From Massilia sp. KIM (GTDB lineage Bacteria > Pseudomonadota > Gammaproteobacteria > Burkholderiales > Burkholderiaceae_D): 64,000 nt of DNA. The stretch spans positions 2,480,001-2,544,000 of the forward strand of contig NZ_MVAD01000001.1 in the NCBI RefSeq assembly GCF_002007115.1, read 5' to 3'. Under the pieces are notes generated by a model. It was given only the letters and a program-made list of their open reading frames with translations, was not told where the DNA came from and searched no databases. The translations under genes were made by a program, and so were the position numbers. This document shows, in pieces, positions 53,554-62,686 of the stretch. The number at the start of each line of letters is the position of its first letter. Positions within the stretch are counted from its first letter, which is position 1.

Positions 53554-54176
53554 ACACGCTCGAACAGACCCTGATGCTGCTCAAGATGCGCGGACCGCAG
53601 ACGGCCCAGGCCCTGGCCGACCTGCTCGGCCTGACCTCGATGGGCGCGCGGCGCCAGCTCGAACAGCTCGAAGAAAAGGGCTTGGTGCAATGGGAAGACA
53701 GCGGCGGCAAGGTCGGCCGGCCGGTGCGGCGCTGGCGCCTGAGCGAGCGCGGGCATGCGCGCTTCCCGGACCGGCATGCGGAACTGACGGTCGACCTGAT
53801 CGGGCAGGTCCAGGCCCTGTTCGGGCCGGCGGCGCTGGAGCAGTTGATCGCCGCCCGCGAGCGCAGCAGCGAGGCAGCCTACCGGGCGCGGGTGGAGACG
53901 GAGGAAGGATTGGCGGAACGGGTGGCGGCGCTGGCGGCGGCGCGCTCGGAGGAAGGCTACATGGCCGAATCCGAACTGCGCGAAGACGGCAGCGTGCTGC
54001 TGGTGGAAAACCATTGCCCGATATGCGCGGCGGCGCGCTCCTGCCAGGATTTTTGCCGTTCGGAGCTGGAGGTGTTCCAGCGGGTGCTGGGGCCGGGCGC
54101 CAGGGTGATCAGGATCGAGCACCAGCTTGCCGGGGCGCGGCGCTGCGCCTATGCGGTGACGCCCTGCGGAGAATGA
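53550..54176 (+). CDS. SufR-like winged-helix regulator with a C-terminal cysteine cluster
   Basis: 208 residues. The N-terminal winged helix runs MNTLEQTLMLLKMRGPQTAQ, LADLLGLTSMGARRQLEQLEEKGLV, then GRPVRRWRLSERG. The C-terminal region has C156, C159, C165, C169, C199 and C206. C156 and C169 are twelve residues apart, the first spacing of the SufR iron-sulfur ligands (C-X12-C), and the ELEVFQRVLG-IEHQLAGARRCAY frame is also SufR-like. It could bind an Fe-S cluster, but this is inference. It is translationally coupled to the MFS gene and may act on the palindrome at 52289-52316. Confidence 0.85.
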   Translation: MNTLEQTLMLLKMRGPQTAQALADLLGLTSMGARRQLEQLEEKGLVQWEDSGGKVGRPVRRWRLSERGHARFPDRHAELTVDLIGQVQALFGPAALEQLIAARERSSEAAYRARVETEEGLAERVAALAAARSEEGYMAESELREDGSVLLVENHCPICAAARSCQDFCRSELEVFQRVLGPGARVIRIEHQLAGARRCAYAVTPCGE

Positions 54177-54222
54177 CCGCGCGCCGGCGCGCGGTCGTAC
54201 TTCCTCAGCCTACTTCCTCAGC

Positions 54223-54552
54223 TTACTTCGCTTCGTCCGGGCGGGCGCGCACGTGCGTCACGCCGTACCAGAGATGTTCCCACCAGTGATCGCGCGAGCG
54301 CACGGTGACCAGGCAAGCCTTGTCGATCCCGCCCTTGAACAGCGGGTCCGGGCACTTGTTGGTCATCAGCGCATGGCGCTGGTTTTCGGCATTGACCAGG
54401 GCGATCGCCAGCCAGATCGCGGCGAACGCGAAGAACGCCACCAGCGACCAGGCTAGGTGATTGAATCGGCTGGTCTCGAACAGCTCTTCCTCGCGGGGCC
54501 GGGACCCCTCGTACATCTTGAGGACTTCGCGTTCGACGTCGTCACTGCTCAT
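54223..54552 (-). CDS. Small single-span membrane protein of unknown function
   Basis: 109 residues. A charged N-terminus (SSDDVEREVLKMYEGSRPREEE) precedes one membrane helix (about 34-54, WSLVAFFAFAAIWLAIALV). A C-terminal domain with two Cys (NKCPDPLFKGG and KACLVTVRS) then probably faces the periplasm, where a disulfide could form. Its ATG overlaps the dsbA stop by four bases, so it is produced with DsbA and may depend on it. I recognise no family. Confidence 0.75.
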   Translation of the reverse strand: MSSDDVEREVLKMYEGSRPREEELFETSRFNHLAWSLVAFFAFAAIWLAIALVNAENQRHALMTNKCPDPLFKGGIDKACLVTVRSRDHWWEHLWYGVTHVRARPDEAK

Positions 54553-55211
54553 TTCGTTTTGGCTGCCTTTGCAACGAGTGCGTCCATCACTTGGGTGGTG
54601 GCCGACAGGGCTTCGTTCATGCCCTGGATTTTGTTAGCCTGGGCAACGGTCGCCGGCGACACCACATATTTACCATCGATCACGATGGTCGGGGTGCTGC
54701 TCGCCTTGTAGGCTTCGGCCACTGCCTGCAGGCGGCGCAGCTTGGTCTGCACGCCGAAGGAATTCCATGCTTCAAGGAACTTGGCGCGGTCCAGGCCACT
54801 CTTGACGGCCCAGTCGATGATGGCGTCGTCCTTCATCAGGCGCTGGCGCTCGACGTGCACCGCACGGAACACCTTGCCATGATACTCCTCCAGCTTGCCC
54901 ATCGCTTCCAGCGTCAGGAACAGGTGGGCTTCCGGATCGTTGGCGCCCTGGAAAGGCAGGTGGATGCGGCGCAGGACGATGTTGTCACCCTGCTTCTTGA
55001 CCCAGGCGTTCAGGGTCGGCTCCATCGCGTTACAGGCCGGGCAGTGATAAGCGAAGAATTCGATCACCTCGACCTTCTTGCCCGTGGCCTGGACCGGTTG
55101 CGGCGAAGACAGCGTGGTGTATTCGGCGCCATTCTTCGGATCGGCTGGCGAAGCGTTGGCGAACCCGGCGATCAGGCTGGCGGCAACGAGGGCAAAACGC
55201 AGAGAGCGCAT
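54549..55211 (-). CDS. dsbA: Thiol:disulfide interchange protein DsbA
   Basis: 220 residues from the ATG at 55211 with AAGGA upstream; an earlier in-frame ATG at 55241 has no such site and would spoil the signal peptide. Residues 1-20 form the signal. The active site is C57-P-A-C60 (YHCPAC), rather than the CPHC of E. coli, and the cis-Pro loop is SSTPTIVIDG. The inserted helical domain is full length. It introduces disulfides into periplasmic proteins. The CPAC variant may alter redox potential. Confidence 0.93.
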   Translation of the reverse strand: MRSLRFALVAASLIAGFANASPADPKNGAEYTTLSSPQPVQATGKKVEVIEFFAYHCPACNAMEPTLNAWVKKQGDNIVLRRIHLPFQGANDPEAHLFLTLEAMGKLEEYHGKVFRAVHVERQRLMKDDAIIDWAVKSGLDRAKFLEAWNSFGVQTKLRRLQAVAEAYKASSTPTIVIDGKYVVSPATVAQANKIQGMNEALSATTQVMDALVAKAAKTK

Positions 55212-55348
55212 AACTATCCTTCCACAAAAGTGATTGAGCAAACGAGCGCGAGATTACCACTTTTTTGCCCTCCCCATCGGGGGCCGGGGCCGGATTTTTG
55301 CATTTGCTTACCGCTTTAACGGCCGGTTAACCCTCTCTTAAGGATTCG

Positions 55349-56227
55349 TCAACGCCGGCTGCGCGCCGTCTCCAGCTGTTCGCACAGGCGCGCCGCCCCT
55401 TCGGCGGTGCGCGGACCGGGCCGGCTCAGGAGGTCGCCGTCGACGGTGAACAGGTTGTTGCGCTTCACCGCCGTCATGCCGCCGTAGGCCTGCCACAGCT
55501 TCAAGCCGGGGTTGGCCGGATCGTAGCGCTTGCCGGCCAGGATCACCTCGGGGTCGCGCGCCACCACGGCTTCGACGCCGACCTGGGGCGCCACCGTCTT
55601 CAGCTCCCCGAACACGTTGCGCCCGCCGCACAGGCGGATGATGTCGCTCGCGATCTGGGCGTCGTTGAGGGTATAGAGCGGGCTGTCCCAGACCTGGTAG
55701 AACACCGTCACCGGGGAGCGCTTGCCATAGCGCGCGCCCAGGGCGGCGATGCGCGCCCGGTAGTCCGCGGCGGCCTTGTTCGCCGCCGCCTCCGCACCCA
55801 GCAGGCTGCCCAGGCGTTCCAGGCTGGTGGCGACCTGCTCCAGGCGTGTGGGCTCGCTGCGGAAGATCGGGATGCCCAGGCTTTCGAGCTGGGCGATCTG
55901 GCGCGCGGTGTTCCCGCTGTGCCAGACCACCACCAGGTCGGGATTGAGCGCCAGCAGGCTCTCGACGTCGATCTGGGTGTTGCTGCCGACCAGGGGCAGC
56001 TTCTTCGCGGCCTCGGGGTAGTCGCTGTAATTCATCGCGCCCACCACCTTGGGCCCGCCGCCGGCCGCGAACAGCAGTTCGGTGACGTGGGGCGCCATCG
56101 CGATCACGCGCTGCGCCGGCCTGGCCAGGGTGACGGTGCGGCCGGCGTCGTCGACCACGCTGACGGCCGCCTGGGCCGGGACCAGGGCGCAGGCGAGCAG
56201 CAAGGACGTAAGCAGGCGCGATCGCAT
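55349..56227 (-). CDS. btuF: Cobalamin-binding periplasmic protein (BtuF-like)
   Basis: 292 residues. A signal peptide (about 1-20) is followed by a periplasmic_binding_2 fold: RVIAMAPHVTELLFAAGGG, VVGAMNYSDYPEAAKKLPLVGS, NPDLVVVWHSGN and VFYQVWDSPLYTLNDAQIASDII. This is the BtuF/cobalamin type. It lies eight bases after the BtuB-like gene under a cobalamin riboswitch, which strongly supports vitamin B12 as the ligand. The membrane and ATPase subunits (BtuC, BtuD) are not in the adjacent stretch. Confidence 0.9.
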   Translation of the reverse strand: MRSRLLTSLLLACALVPAQAAVSVVDDAGRTVTLARPAQRVIAMAPHVTELLFAAGGGPKVVGAMNYSDYPEAAKKLPLVGSNTQIDVESLLALNPDLVVVWHSGNTARQIAQLESLGIPIFRSEPTRLEQVATSLERLGSLLGAEAAANKAAADYRARIAALGARYGKRSPVTVFYQVWDSPLYTLNDAQIASDIIRLCGGRNVFGELKTVAPQVGVEAVVARDPEVILAGKRYDPANPGLKLWQAYGGMTAVKRNNLFTVDGDLLSRPGPRTAEGAARLCEQLETARSRR

Positions 56228-56235
56228 GGCCGGCC

Positions 56236-58221
56236 TCAGAAGTCGTAGCGCGCCGACAGCTTCAGCTGGCGTCCGTCGCTCGGGTAGATGCCCGAGCGGC
56301 AGCCGAAGGCGTTGCTGTAGTAGTCGCGGTCCAGCAGGTTCAGGCCGCTGACCGCGACTTCCCAGGCGCCCAGGCGGCGCGCGTAACGCGCGTCCACGGT
56401 GGCGTAGGACGGGATGCGCGCGCCGCAGGTATTGCTGAAGTCGCTGCCGTAGCGCTGGCTGTCCACCCATTGCACGCCGAGGTCGGCGCTCTGTTCGCGG
56501 CCAGGTGTCCAGGCCAGGCGCGCGCTCAGCACGTTCTTCGGCACCAGCACCATCTCGCGGCCGGCGTTGGGGCCGCCGGTGAACTCGGCCTGCACGTACT
56601 GCCACTGGCCGCTCAGGCGCCAGGCCGGCGTGAACTGGCGCCAGGCCTCGATCTCCACGCCCTGGCGGCGGGTCGGATCGAGGTTGGTGTTGGCGCCCCA
56701 GCCGATGGTCGGGTCGTAAAAGATCTCGTTGCGCAGGCGGTGGCGGAACAGGCGCGCGGACAGCTGCTGCACGGCGCCGCCGACGCTCAGGCCCAGCTCG
56801 AGGTCGCGCGAAGTCTGGGGCTGGAGCACGTCGAGGGTGGCGCGCAGCGCGTTCTCGTCCACGTTCGGGATGCGGTAGCTGCGGCCGGCCTTGGCGAACA
56901 CGGTCAGGCCCGGTAGCAGGTCGATGCTGCCCTCCAGCGACCAGGCGTTGAGCGACTGCTCGCGCTTCTCGCCGGCCACCGCCGGGAAGGCCAGCGGGTC
57001 GGAATAGGTCTTCTCGAACTTCTCGTGGCGCGCGCCCACGGCCAGGCGCGCATTGTGCGGCGCGTTCCAGCGCAGCTCGTCGCGTACGTAGAATGCCTTC
57101 GAATCCTGGCGCGCATCGCCGAGCGAGAAGTCGGAGACGGTGTCGCGCTCCCAGCGCACCAGGTCGACGCCTGCCACCAGCTCGTTGCGCTGGCCGCCCA
57201 GTTGCGCGCTGTGGCGCAGGCGCGGCGAGAACTGGGTCTGCTTCGCGTCGTAGGTCGAGCGCGACAGCGTCTCGACGCCGGCCACGGTGAAGTGGTAATT
57301 GGCCTCGACTTCGCGCTTGCGGTGCGAGAGTTCGGCGGCCAGGTCGAAGGCGCCGGCGCGCTGCTCGACGAAGAGGTTGACGCGGTCGCTGTCGAGCGAG
57401 CCGTAGTCCTTGCGGGTGAAGCTGGCGCGCGGATTGTCCAGGTAATGCGCCTCGCTCAGCGAGCCCGGGAAGCGCGAATCGGCGCGCGCGCTTTCCACGC
57501 GCAGGCCGGCGCGGCTGCCCGGCGCCCAGGCGTATTGCAGGCCGCCGCTGAAGGCGGTCTGCTCGAAGTTGGCGTTGTCGCGGTAGCCGTCGGTGGCGCG
57601 GTCGTTCACCGCGGCGTCGAAGGACCAGGGGCCGGCGCCGTGGGCCAGGCTGGCGCGCAGGTCGCGGTGGTGGAACTGGCCGCCTTCGGCGAACAGCGAG
57701 CCGCGGGTCCCGGCCTCGCCGGCGCGGCGGGTGATGATGTGGATCACGCCGCCGGTCGCGCCTTCGCCGTACAGCACGCTGCTGCCGCCGCGCGTGATCT
57801 CGATGCGTTCCACGCTGTCGACCGGGATGGTCGAGAGCACGGTGGTGGCCAGCTCGTTCTCGTTCAGGCGCACGCCGTCCACCATCACCACCAGGTTCTG
57901 GGCGCTGTTGGCGCCGAAGCCGCGCAGGTCGAGGGCGAAGTCGGGCGAGGCGTCCAGGCTCTGGCGGCCATAGACGCCGCCGATCTTGCGGATCGCCGCG
58001 TTGACGTCGCTGGCGCCGGCGCGGCGAATCTCCTCGGCCGTGATCACGGTGGCGCCGATCGGGGCCTGGGCGGCCTGCACCGGGAAGCGGGCGCCTGTGA
58101 CCAGCACAGAAGGCAGGGCGTCCTGGGCCAGCACGGGCGCGAGGGCGGGAAGGGAGATGGCGCAGGCCAGGGCGAGCGGCTTGAGGGCCGGCGCGCCGCG
58201 CGTTACAGCAGCAAGATTCAT
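56236..58221 (-). CDS. btuB: TonB-dependent cobalamin receptor (BtuB-like)
   Basis: 661 residues. The signal peptide is about 1-32. The TonB-box region PSVLVTGARFP is followed by the plug domain (IGGVYGRQSLDASPDFALDLRGFGANSAQN, VMVDGVRLNE, VERIEITRGGSSVLYGEGATGGVIHI) and a long beta-barrel ending in SARYDF with a C-terminal Phe. This is a full TonB receptor of BtuB size. The substrate is assigned from the cobalamin riboswitch just upstream and from btuF downstream. Energy would come from an ExbB-ExbD-TonB complex. Confidence 0.92.
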   Translation of the reverse strand: MNLAAVTRGAPALKPLALACAISLPALAPVLAQDALPSVLVTGARFPVQAAQAPIGATVITAEEIRRAGASDVNAAIRKIGGVYGRQSLDASPDFALDLRGFGANSAQNLVVMVDGVRLNENELATTVLSTIPVDSVERIEITRGGSSVLYGEGATGGVIHIITRRAGEAGTRGSLFAEGGQFHHRDLRASLAHGAGPWSFDAAVNDRATDGYRDNANFEQTAFSGGLQYAWAPGSRAGLRVESARADSRFPGSLSEAHYLDNPRASFTRKDYGSLDSDRVNLFVEQRAGAFDLAAELSHRKREVEANYHFTVAGVETLSRSTYDAKQTQFSPRLRHSAQLGGQRNELVAGVDLVRWERDTVSDFSLGDARQDSKAFYVRDELRWNAPHNARLAVGARHEKFEKTYSDPLAFPAVAGEKREQSLNAWSLEGSIDLLPGLTVFAKAGRSYRIPNVDENALRATLDVLQPQTSRDLELGLSVGGAVQQLSARLFRHRLRNEIFYDPTIGWGANTNLDPTRRQGVEIEAWRQFTPAWRLSGQWQYVQAEFTGGPNAGREMVLVPKNVLSARLAWTPGREQSADLGVQWVDSQRYGSDFSNTCGARIPSYATVDARYARRLGAWEVAVSGLNLLDRDYYSNAFGCRSGIYPSDGRQLKLSARYDF

Positions 58222-58317
58222 GTCGGATGCATTCTTCGAAAAAATCCGCCGTCGCTGCGTCCCCGCAGTCCGGCGTCAACGAACGAGCGCGCATCTCCAT
58301 GCGCGGCCGTTCACCTG

Positions 58318-58486
58318 TCCTGGCCGGTATCCGGGCTGGCAAGACCGACTGCCTCACCTTCCTATGCGCGGGCACAGTGGTTGTCGAGGCGGCCTGTCGC
58401 CGGGGGCGGCGACGCTTGTTGACCGTTGCGGGGGCAGCACACCTTGGCCGCGGCGCGGAGCGCGGCGGCCTCGTGTTTCCCGTTTA
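58318..58486 (-). promoter_or_regulatory. Cobalamin (B12) riboswitch
   Basis: Upstream of the btuB-like gene the minus strand carries the conserved blocks of the AdoCbl riboswitch: GGGAA near 58477, GCTGCCCCCGCAACGGT (58422-58438), a GGTGAGGCAG block (58349-58358) and the B12 box AGCCCGGATACCGGCC (58322-58337). Cobalamin binding would normally shut off translation or transcription of the uptake genes. A minus-strand TATAAT lies at 58530-58535. Ahead of that, to 58674, I see only the plus-strand M1 leader. Confidence 0.93.
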
Positions 58487-58674
58487 ACTGCGCAGGCGGA
58501 GAGCCTGCGCGGGCACCAGAACGGCGGGCATTATAACCCTGCCAAGCCCGGCCCGCGTCGGCCGATCCTGCCTTCCAGCCCGCGCTTTGCGCATTCCGTC
58601 GGAAAAACTTGGACCAGAGCAAGCTTCTCGCTATAGTCATGCGTTAACGACAAGACAAGATCGAGAGCCCAGCA

Positions 58675-60876
58675 ATGCAGACCCTCATGCGCCGGCGCGC
58701 CGCCGGCTTCGCTGCCGCCACCCTGCTCCTGGCCGGCTTCGCCCTGGCCTGGCAGACCGGGGCGCCTCCCGCGAAGGCCCCGCCGGCCTCGTCCGACGGC
58801 ATCGCCCTGGCGGCGTCCGACGCCGCCGCCGTCGCCACGCCCAGCAGCCCACAGGCCTGGGGCGGCATCCGCAGCGGCGAGCACGCCACCCTGTCGGACC
58901 GGGTGGTCCATTACCGCATCGCGGCCACGCTCGACCCGGTCAAGCACCTGGTCAGCGGCCAGCAGCAGCTCACCTGGCGCAACCGCAGCGCGCAGGAGGT
59001 GCGCAGCGTCTACCTGCACCTCTACATGAACGCCTTCGAGGGCATGGGCAGCACCTTCTTCACCGAGCAGCGCCTGGCCGGCGAGGGCTTTCGCAGCGGC
59101 CTCGCCCTGAACGAGGGCGAATGGGGCTATATCGCCCTGGGCGCAGTGCGCCAGGGCGCAGCCGCCGTGCCCTGGCATTTCGTGCAGCCCGACGGCGGCC
59201 CCGCCACCGACCGCACCGTCGTGCGCCTCGACCTGCCCCAGCCGGTGGCGCCGGGCGCCAGCACCACCCTGGACATCGGCTTCGCCACCCAGTTGCCGCG
59301 CGTGGTCGCGCGCACCGGCCACCACGGCAGCTTCCACCTGGTGGCCCAGTGGTTCCCCAAGATCGCGGTGCTCGAACTGCCGGGCGAGCGCGGCGCCACC
59401 GCCCCGCGCTGGAACGCCCACGAGTTCCACCAGAACTCCGAGTTCTACGCCGACTTCGGCAGCTTCGACGTCAGCCTCACCCTGCCCAGGGACTATGTGG
59501 TGGGCGCGACCGGCGAGCTGCAGGGCCAGCCGGTCGAGAAGAACGGCATGCGCACCCACCGCTACCTGCAGGCCGACGTCCACGACTTCGCCTGGACCGC
59601 GGACAAGCGCAGCAGCCGGCCGCTGGTCGAGACCTGGACCGGCCCGGGCAGCCCCACCGTCACCGTGCAGGTGCTCTATCCGCCCGAGTACGCGGCCAGC
59701 GCCGGACCAGCCATGAAGGCGGCCAAGGATTCCCTCGCCTATTTCTCGCGCACCCTCGGGCCCTACCCCTACAAGACCCTGACGGTGGTGATTCCGCCCT
59801 ACGGCGCCGAGGAAGCGGGCGGCATGGAGTACCCGACCTTCATCACCGCCCTGGGCTTCGAGGACGTGCCGCCCGGGTCGCTGGCCGAGTTCGAACTGGA
59901 CGGCGTGACCATCCACGAGTTCGGCCACAACTACTTCTACGGCATCCTGGCCTCGAACGAATTCGAGGAGCCCTTCCTCGACGAAGGCATGAACGAATAC
60001 TGGGACGCGCGCATGATGCGCGAGCGCGGCCAGCGCGTGCATCCGGCGCCGGCCTGGCTCAAGCGCATCGGCATCGATCCGGGCTTCGAGCCCTTCGACG
60101 CCGTGCGCATGGGCGCCCCGCGCGACCAGCCGGCCGACGCGCCCGGCCAGAACGCCTGGGCGCGCCTGCAGGGCATCAGCCCGGTCTACACCCGCAGCGC
60201 GATCGTGATGCGCGATCTGGAGGAGCGCATCGGCCGCGAAGCGATGGAGCGCGGCGTCAAGGAATACTACCGGCGCTGGAAGTTCCGCCACCCAAGCATC
60301 GCCGACCTGCGCGAGGCCCTGGCCGAGGGCAGCGGCCAGCGCGCCGCCGTCGAAGAGGTGTTCGCGCGCCAGGTGTTCGCCACCGCGCGCGTGGACGACC
60401 GCGTGCTCGAACTGCGCAGCGAGGAAGAACTGCCGCTGCCGGGCACCCGCGACGAGAACGGCAAGCGGGTCGAGGAGACCCAGGCGATGGTCGACGAGCG
60501 CATCGAAGACGCCCGCGCGGCCTGGGAGAAGGCCCACGCCAACCCGGCGCCGGGCGCCGGCCCCTTCCCTTTCCGCACCACGGTCACCGTGCGCCGCCAG
60601 GGCGCGGCCGTGCCCCAGACCCTGGTGGTGCGCTTCGCCGACGGCAGCAGCGAGACCGTGCAGTGGAAGGGCGAGGAGAGCTGGCGCAGCTGGAGCTGGG
60701 TGCGGCCGGCCAAGGCGGTGTCGGCCCAGCTCGACCCGCGCCGCGCCCACTACCTCGACGTCAACAAGTTCGACGACGGCCGCAGCATCGACCCCGACAA
60801 GCGCGCCTCCAGCCGCTGGAGCGCCGACTTCGCCGCCTTCGTGCAGCTCGTCCTTTCCCTGATCGCCACCGTATGA
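58675..60876 (+). CDS. M1 family metallopeptidase
   Basis: 733 residues. A hydrophobic N-terminus (about 8-26, RAAGFAAATLLLAGFALAW) is a signal peptide or anchor. The gluzincin zinc site is complete: H414-E-F-G-H418 then E437 after 18 residues (FLDEGMNEYW). The exopeptidase loop GGMEYP lies just before it, as in aminopeptidase N relatives. It is probably periplasmic and trims peptides from the N-terminus. Its stop overlaps the start of a membrane protein gene. Confidence 0.92.
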   Translation: MQTLMRRRAAGFAAATLLLAGFALAWQTGAPPAKAPPASSDGIALAASDAAAVATPSSPQAWGGIRSGEHATLSDRVVHYRIAATLDPVKHLVSGQQQLTWRNRSAQEVRSVYLHLYMNAFEGMGSTFFTEQRLAGEGFRSGLALNEGEWGYIALGAVRQGAAAVPWHFVQPDGGPATDRTVVRLDLPQPVAPGASTTLDIGFATQLPRVVARTGHHGSFHLVAQWFPKIAVLELPGERGATAPRWNAHEFHQNSEFYADFGSFDVSLTLPRDYVVGATGELQGQPVEKNGMRTHRYLQADVHDFAWTADKRSSRPLVETWTGPGSPTVTVQVLYPPEYAASAGPAMKAAKDSLAYFSRTLGPYPYKTLTVVIPPYGAEEAGGMEYPTFITALGFEDVPPGSLAEFELDGVTIHEFGHNYFYGILASNEFEEPFLDEGMNEYWDARMMRERGQRVHPAPAWLKRIGIDPGFEPFDAVRMGAPRDQPADAPGQNAWARLQGISPVYTRSAIVMRDLEERIGREAMERGVKEYYRRWKFRHPSIADLREALAEGSGQRAAVEEVFARQVFATARVDDRVLELRSEEELPLPGTRDENGKRVEETQAMVDERIEDARAAWEKAHANPAPGAGPFPFRTTVTVRRQGAAVPQTLVVRFADGSSETVQWKGEESWRSWSWVRPAKAVSAQLDPRRAHYLDVNKFDDGRSIDPDKRASSRWSADFAAFVQLVLSLIATV

Positions 60877-61796
60877 CGACCCTGAGCCCTTCCCCCCTCG
60901 CTACCGCGGCCCCGCTCCAGGCGCCGTCCGCGCGCCCGGCTTCGCCGCTCCTGGCCAGCCTGCGCCCCGCCCTGCAATGGCGCCTGCTGCTGCTGTGGGT
61001 CGCGGCCTTGCTGCTGCCGACCCTGGCCGCCACCCTGCCCGTGTGGCGCATGCTGTCCGGCGCCTTCGACTACAGCGTGCAGGCGGCCGGCCTGGCCGAG
61101 CGCCTCGACCTGGTGGCCGTGGCCGACCTCGCCACGCTGTCGATGCGCCACGGCAGCGCGCTGAGCGGCGGCGCCATCGTGGCCGCCGCGCTCGGGCTGC
61201 TGCTCTCGCCCCTGCTCACCGGCGCCGCCATCACGGCGGCGCGCGCGCCCCAGCCGCCGCGCATGGCCCAGCTGCTGGCCGGCGCCATGCACGAGTACGG
61301 GCGGCTGCTGCGCATGCTGCTGTGGGCCCTGCTGCCGCTCGGCCTGGCCGGACTGGCGGCGGGGTTCGCGCTCGACCTGGCCGACGGCTACGCCCTGGAC
61401 GCGCGCGTGCCGGCCGAGGCCGACCGCGCCAGCATGGCGGCGGCGGCCGTGGCCGCCCTGCTGTTCGCGCTGGTCCACCTCACGCTCGACCTGGGGCGCG
61501 CGGTGCTGGCCCTGGACCGGCGCCGCCGCTCGGCGGTGCGGGCCTGGTTCGACGGCCTGCGCCTCCTGGCGCGCCGACCGCTGGCCAGCATCGGGTTCTA
61601 CCTGGGCGTGAGCGCCGCCGGCCTGGCCCTGGCCGGCCTGCTGGGGCTGGCGCGCATCCATCTGCCGCCGATCGGCCCGCTCGCCTTTGCCGGCGCCTTC
61701 CTGCTGACCCAGCTCGCGGTGGCGGTGCTGGCGGCGACGCGCTGCGCCCGCCTGTTCGGCCTGATGCATCTCGCGCGGGGCCCCGGCAGCTTCTAG
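60873..61796 (+). CDS. Polytopic membrane protein of unknown function
   Basis: 307 residues with about six hydrophobic helices (for example LLLLWVAALLLPTLAATLPV, LLLSPLLTGAAITAA, MLLWALLPLGLAGLAAGFAL). The N-terminal 30 residues are Pro/Ala-rich and likely cytoplasmic. I recognise no family motif. The ATGA overlap with the M1 peptidase stop means the two are made together, so a functional partnership (an anchor, or export of the peptidase product) is possible but unproven. Confidence 0.8.
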   Translation: MTTLSPSPLATAAPLQAPSARPASPLLASLRPALQWRLLLLWVAALLLPTLAATLPVWRMLSGAFDYSVQAAGLAERLDLVAVADLATLSMRHGSALSGGAIVAAALGLLLSPLLTGAAITAARAPQPPRMAQLLAGAMHEYGRLLRMLLWALLPLGLAGLAAGFALDLADGYALDARVPAEADRASMAAAAVAALLFALVHLTLDLGRAVLALDRRRRSAVRAWFDGLRLLARRPLASIGFYLGVSAAGLALAGLLGLARIHLPPIGPLAFAGAFLLTQLAVAVLAATRCARLFGLMHLARGPGSF

Positions 61797-61840
61797 CTGG
61801 ATCGGCTACCATGGGCATTTCAGCCAACGCAGGAGTGACC

Positions 61841-62653
61841 GTGGCGACCCTACCCACGTATTTCGTTTCCCACGGCGGCGGCCCCTGGCCGTGGATGAAG
61901 GAACAGGTAGGCCCGGCCTACGACAAGCTGGCCGCCTCGCTGGCGGCGCTGCGCCTTGATGCCGGCGACACGGTGCGCGCGGTGCTGGTCGTGACCAGCC
62001 ACTGGGAAGCGCCGCGCTTCCTGCTCTCCTCCGGCAGCGCGCCCGGCATGATCTACGACTACGGTGGCTTCCCGCCCCACACCTACCAGATCCGCTACCC
62101 GGCCCCAGGCGAGCCGGCGCTGGCCGCACGCGCCGCCGCCCTGCTGCGCGAGGCCGGCTTCGATGCCGACCTCGACCCAGAGCGCGGCTTCGACCACGGC
62201 ACCTTCTCCATGCTCTATCCGGTCTATCCGGAAGCGACCATGCCGGTGGTGCAGATGTCGCTGCGCCGCGACCTCGACCCGGCGGCCCACATCGCGGCCG
62301 GGCGCGCGCTGCGGGCCCTGCGCGACGAAGGCGTCCTGATCATCGGCAGCGGCCTCTCCTACCACAACCTGCGCCAGTTCGGCCCCGGCGGGGCCGAGGC
62401 CTCGCGCGCCTTCGACGGCTGGCTGCAGCACAGCCTGCTGGAACTGCCCCCGGCCGAGCGCGAACAGGCGCTGCTGCGCTGGGACGCGGCGCCGGCGGCG
62501 CGCGCCGCCCACCCGCGCGAAGAGCATTTGATTCCGCTGATGGTGGCGCTGGGCGCGGCCGAGGACGAAGCGGCCGCCTGCGTCTACCATGAGGACGATT
62601 TCTTCGGCAGCTTGAGCGTGTCAAGCTTCCGCTTCGGCGCGCCGGCCGCCTAG
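61841..62653 (+). CDS. Class III extradiol ring-cleavage dioxygenase (DODA/YgiD type)
   Basis: 270 residues. His-containing motifs match the LigB/DODA superfamily: TYFVSHGGGPWPW, VVTSHWEAP, GFDHGTFSMLYPVYP, SGLSYHNLRQFG and REEHLIPLMVALGAA. These supply non-heme metal ligands and the catalytic acid/base. I use the GTG at 61841 because AGGAG lies five bases upstream; an ATG at 61811 would add ten residues and lacks a site. E. coli YgiD acts on DOPA-like catechols; the substrate here is unknown. Confidence 0.88.
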   Translation: MATLPTYFVSHGGGPWPWMKEQVGPAYDKLAASLAALRLDAGDTVRAVLVVTSHWEAPRFLLSSGSAPGMIYDYGGFPPHTYQIRYPAPGEPALAARAAALLREAGFDADLDPERGFDHGTFSMLYPVYPEATMPVVQMSLRRDLDPAAHIAAGRALRALRDEGVLIIGSGLSYHNLRQFGPGGAEASRAFDGWLQHSLLELPPAEREQALLRWDAAPAARAAHPREEHLIPLMVALGAAEDEAAACVYHEDDFFGSLSVSSFRFGAPAA

Positions 62654-62686
62654 CCGGGCGCCCTTTACCAGCAAAGGAGCCTTCCC

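Noticed and set aside
58222..58674. Small open frames inside the riboswitch region
   Set aside because: They overlap the conserved cobalamin riboswitch blocks and have no ribosome binding site or recognisable product.
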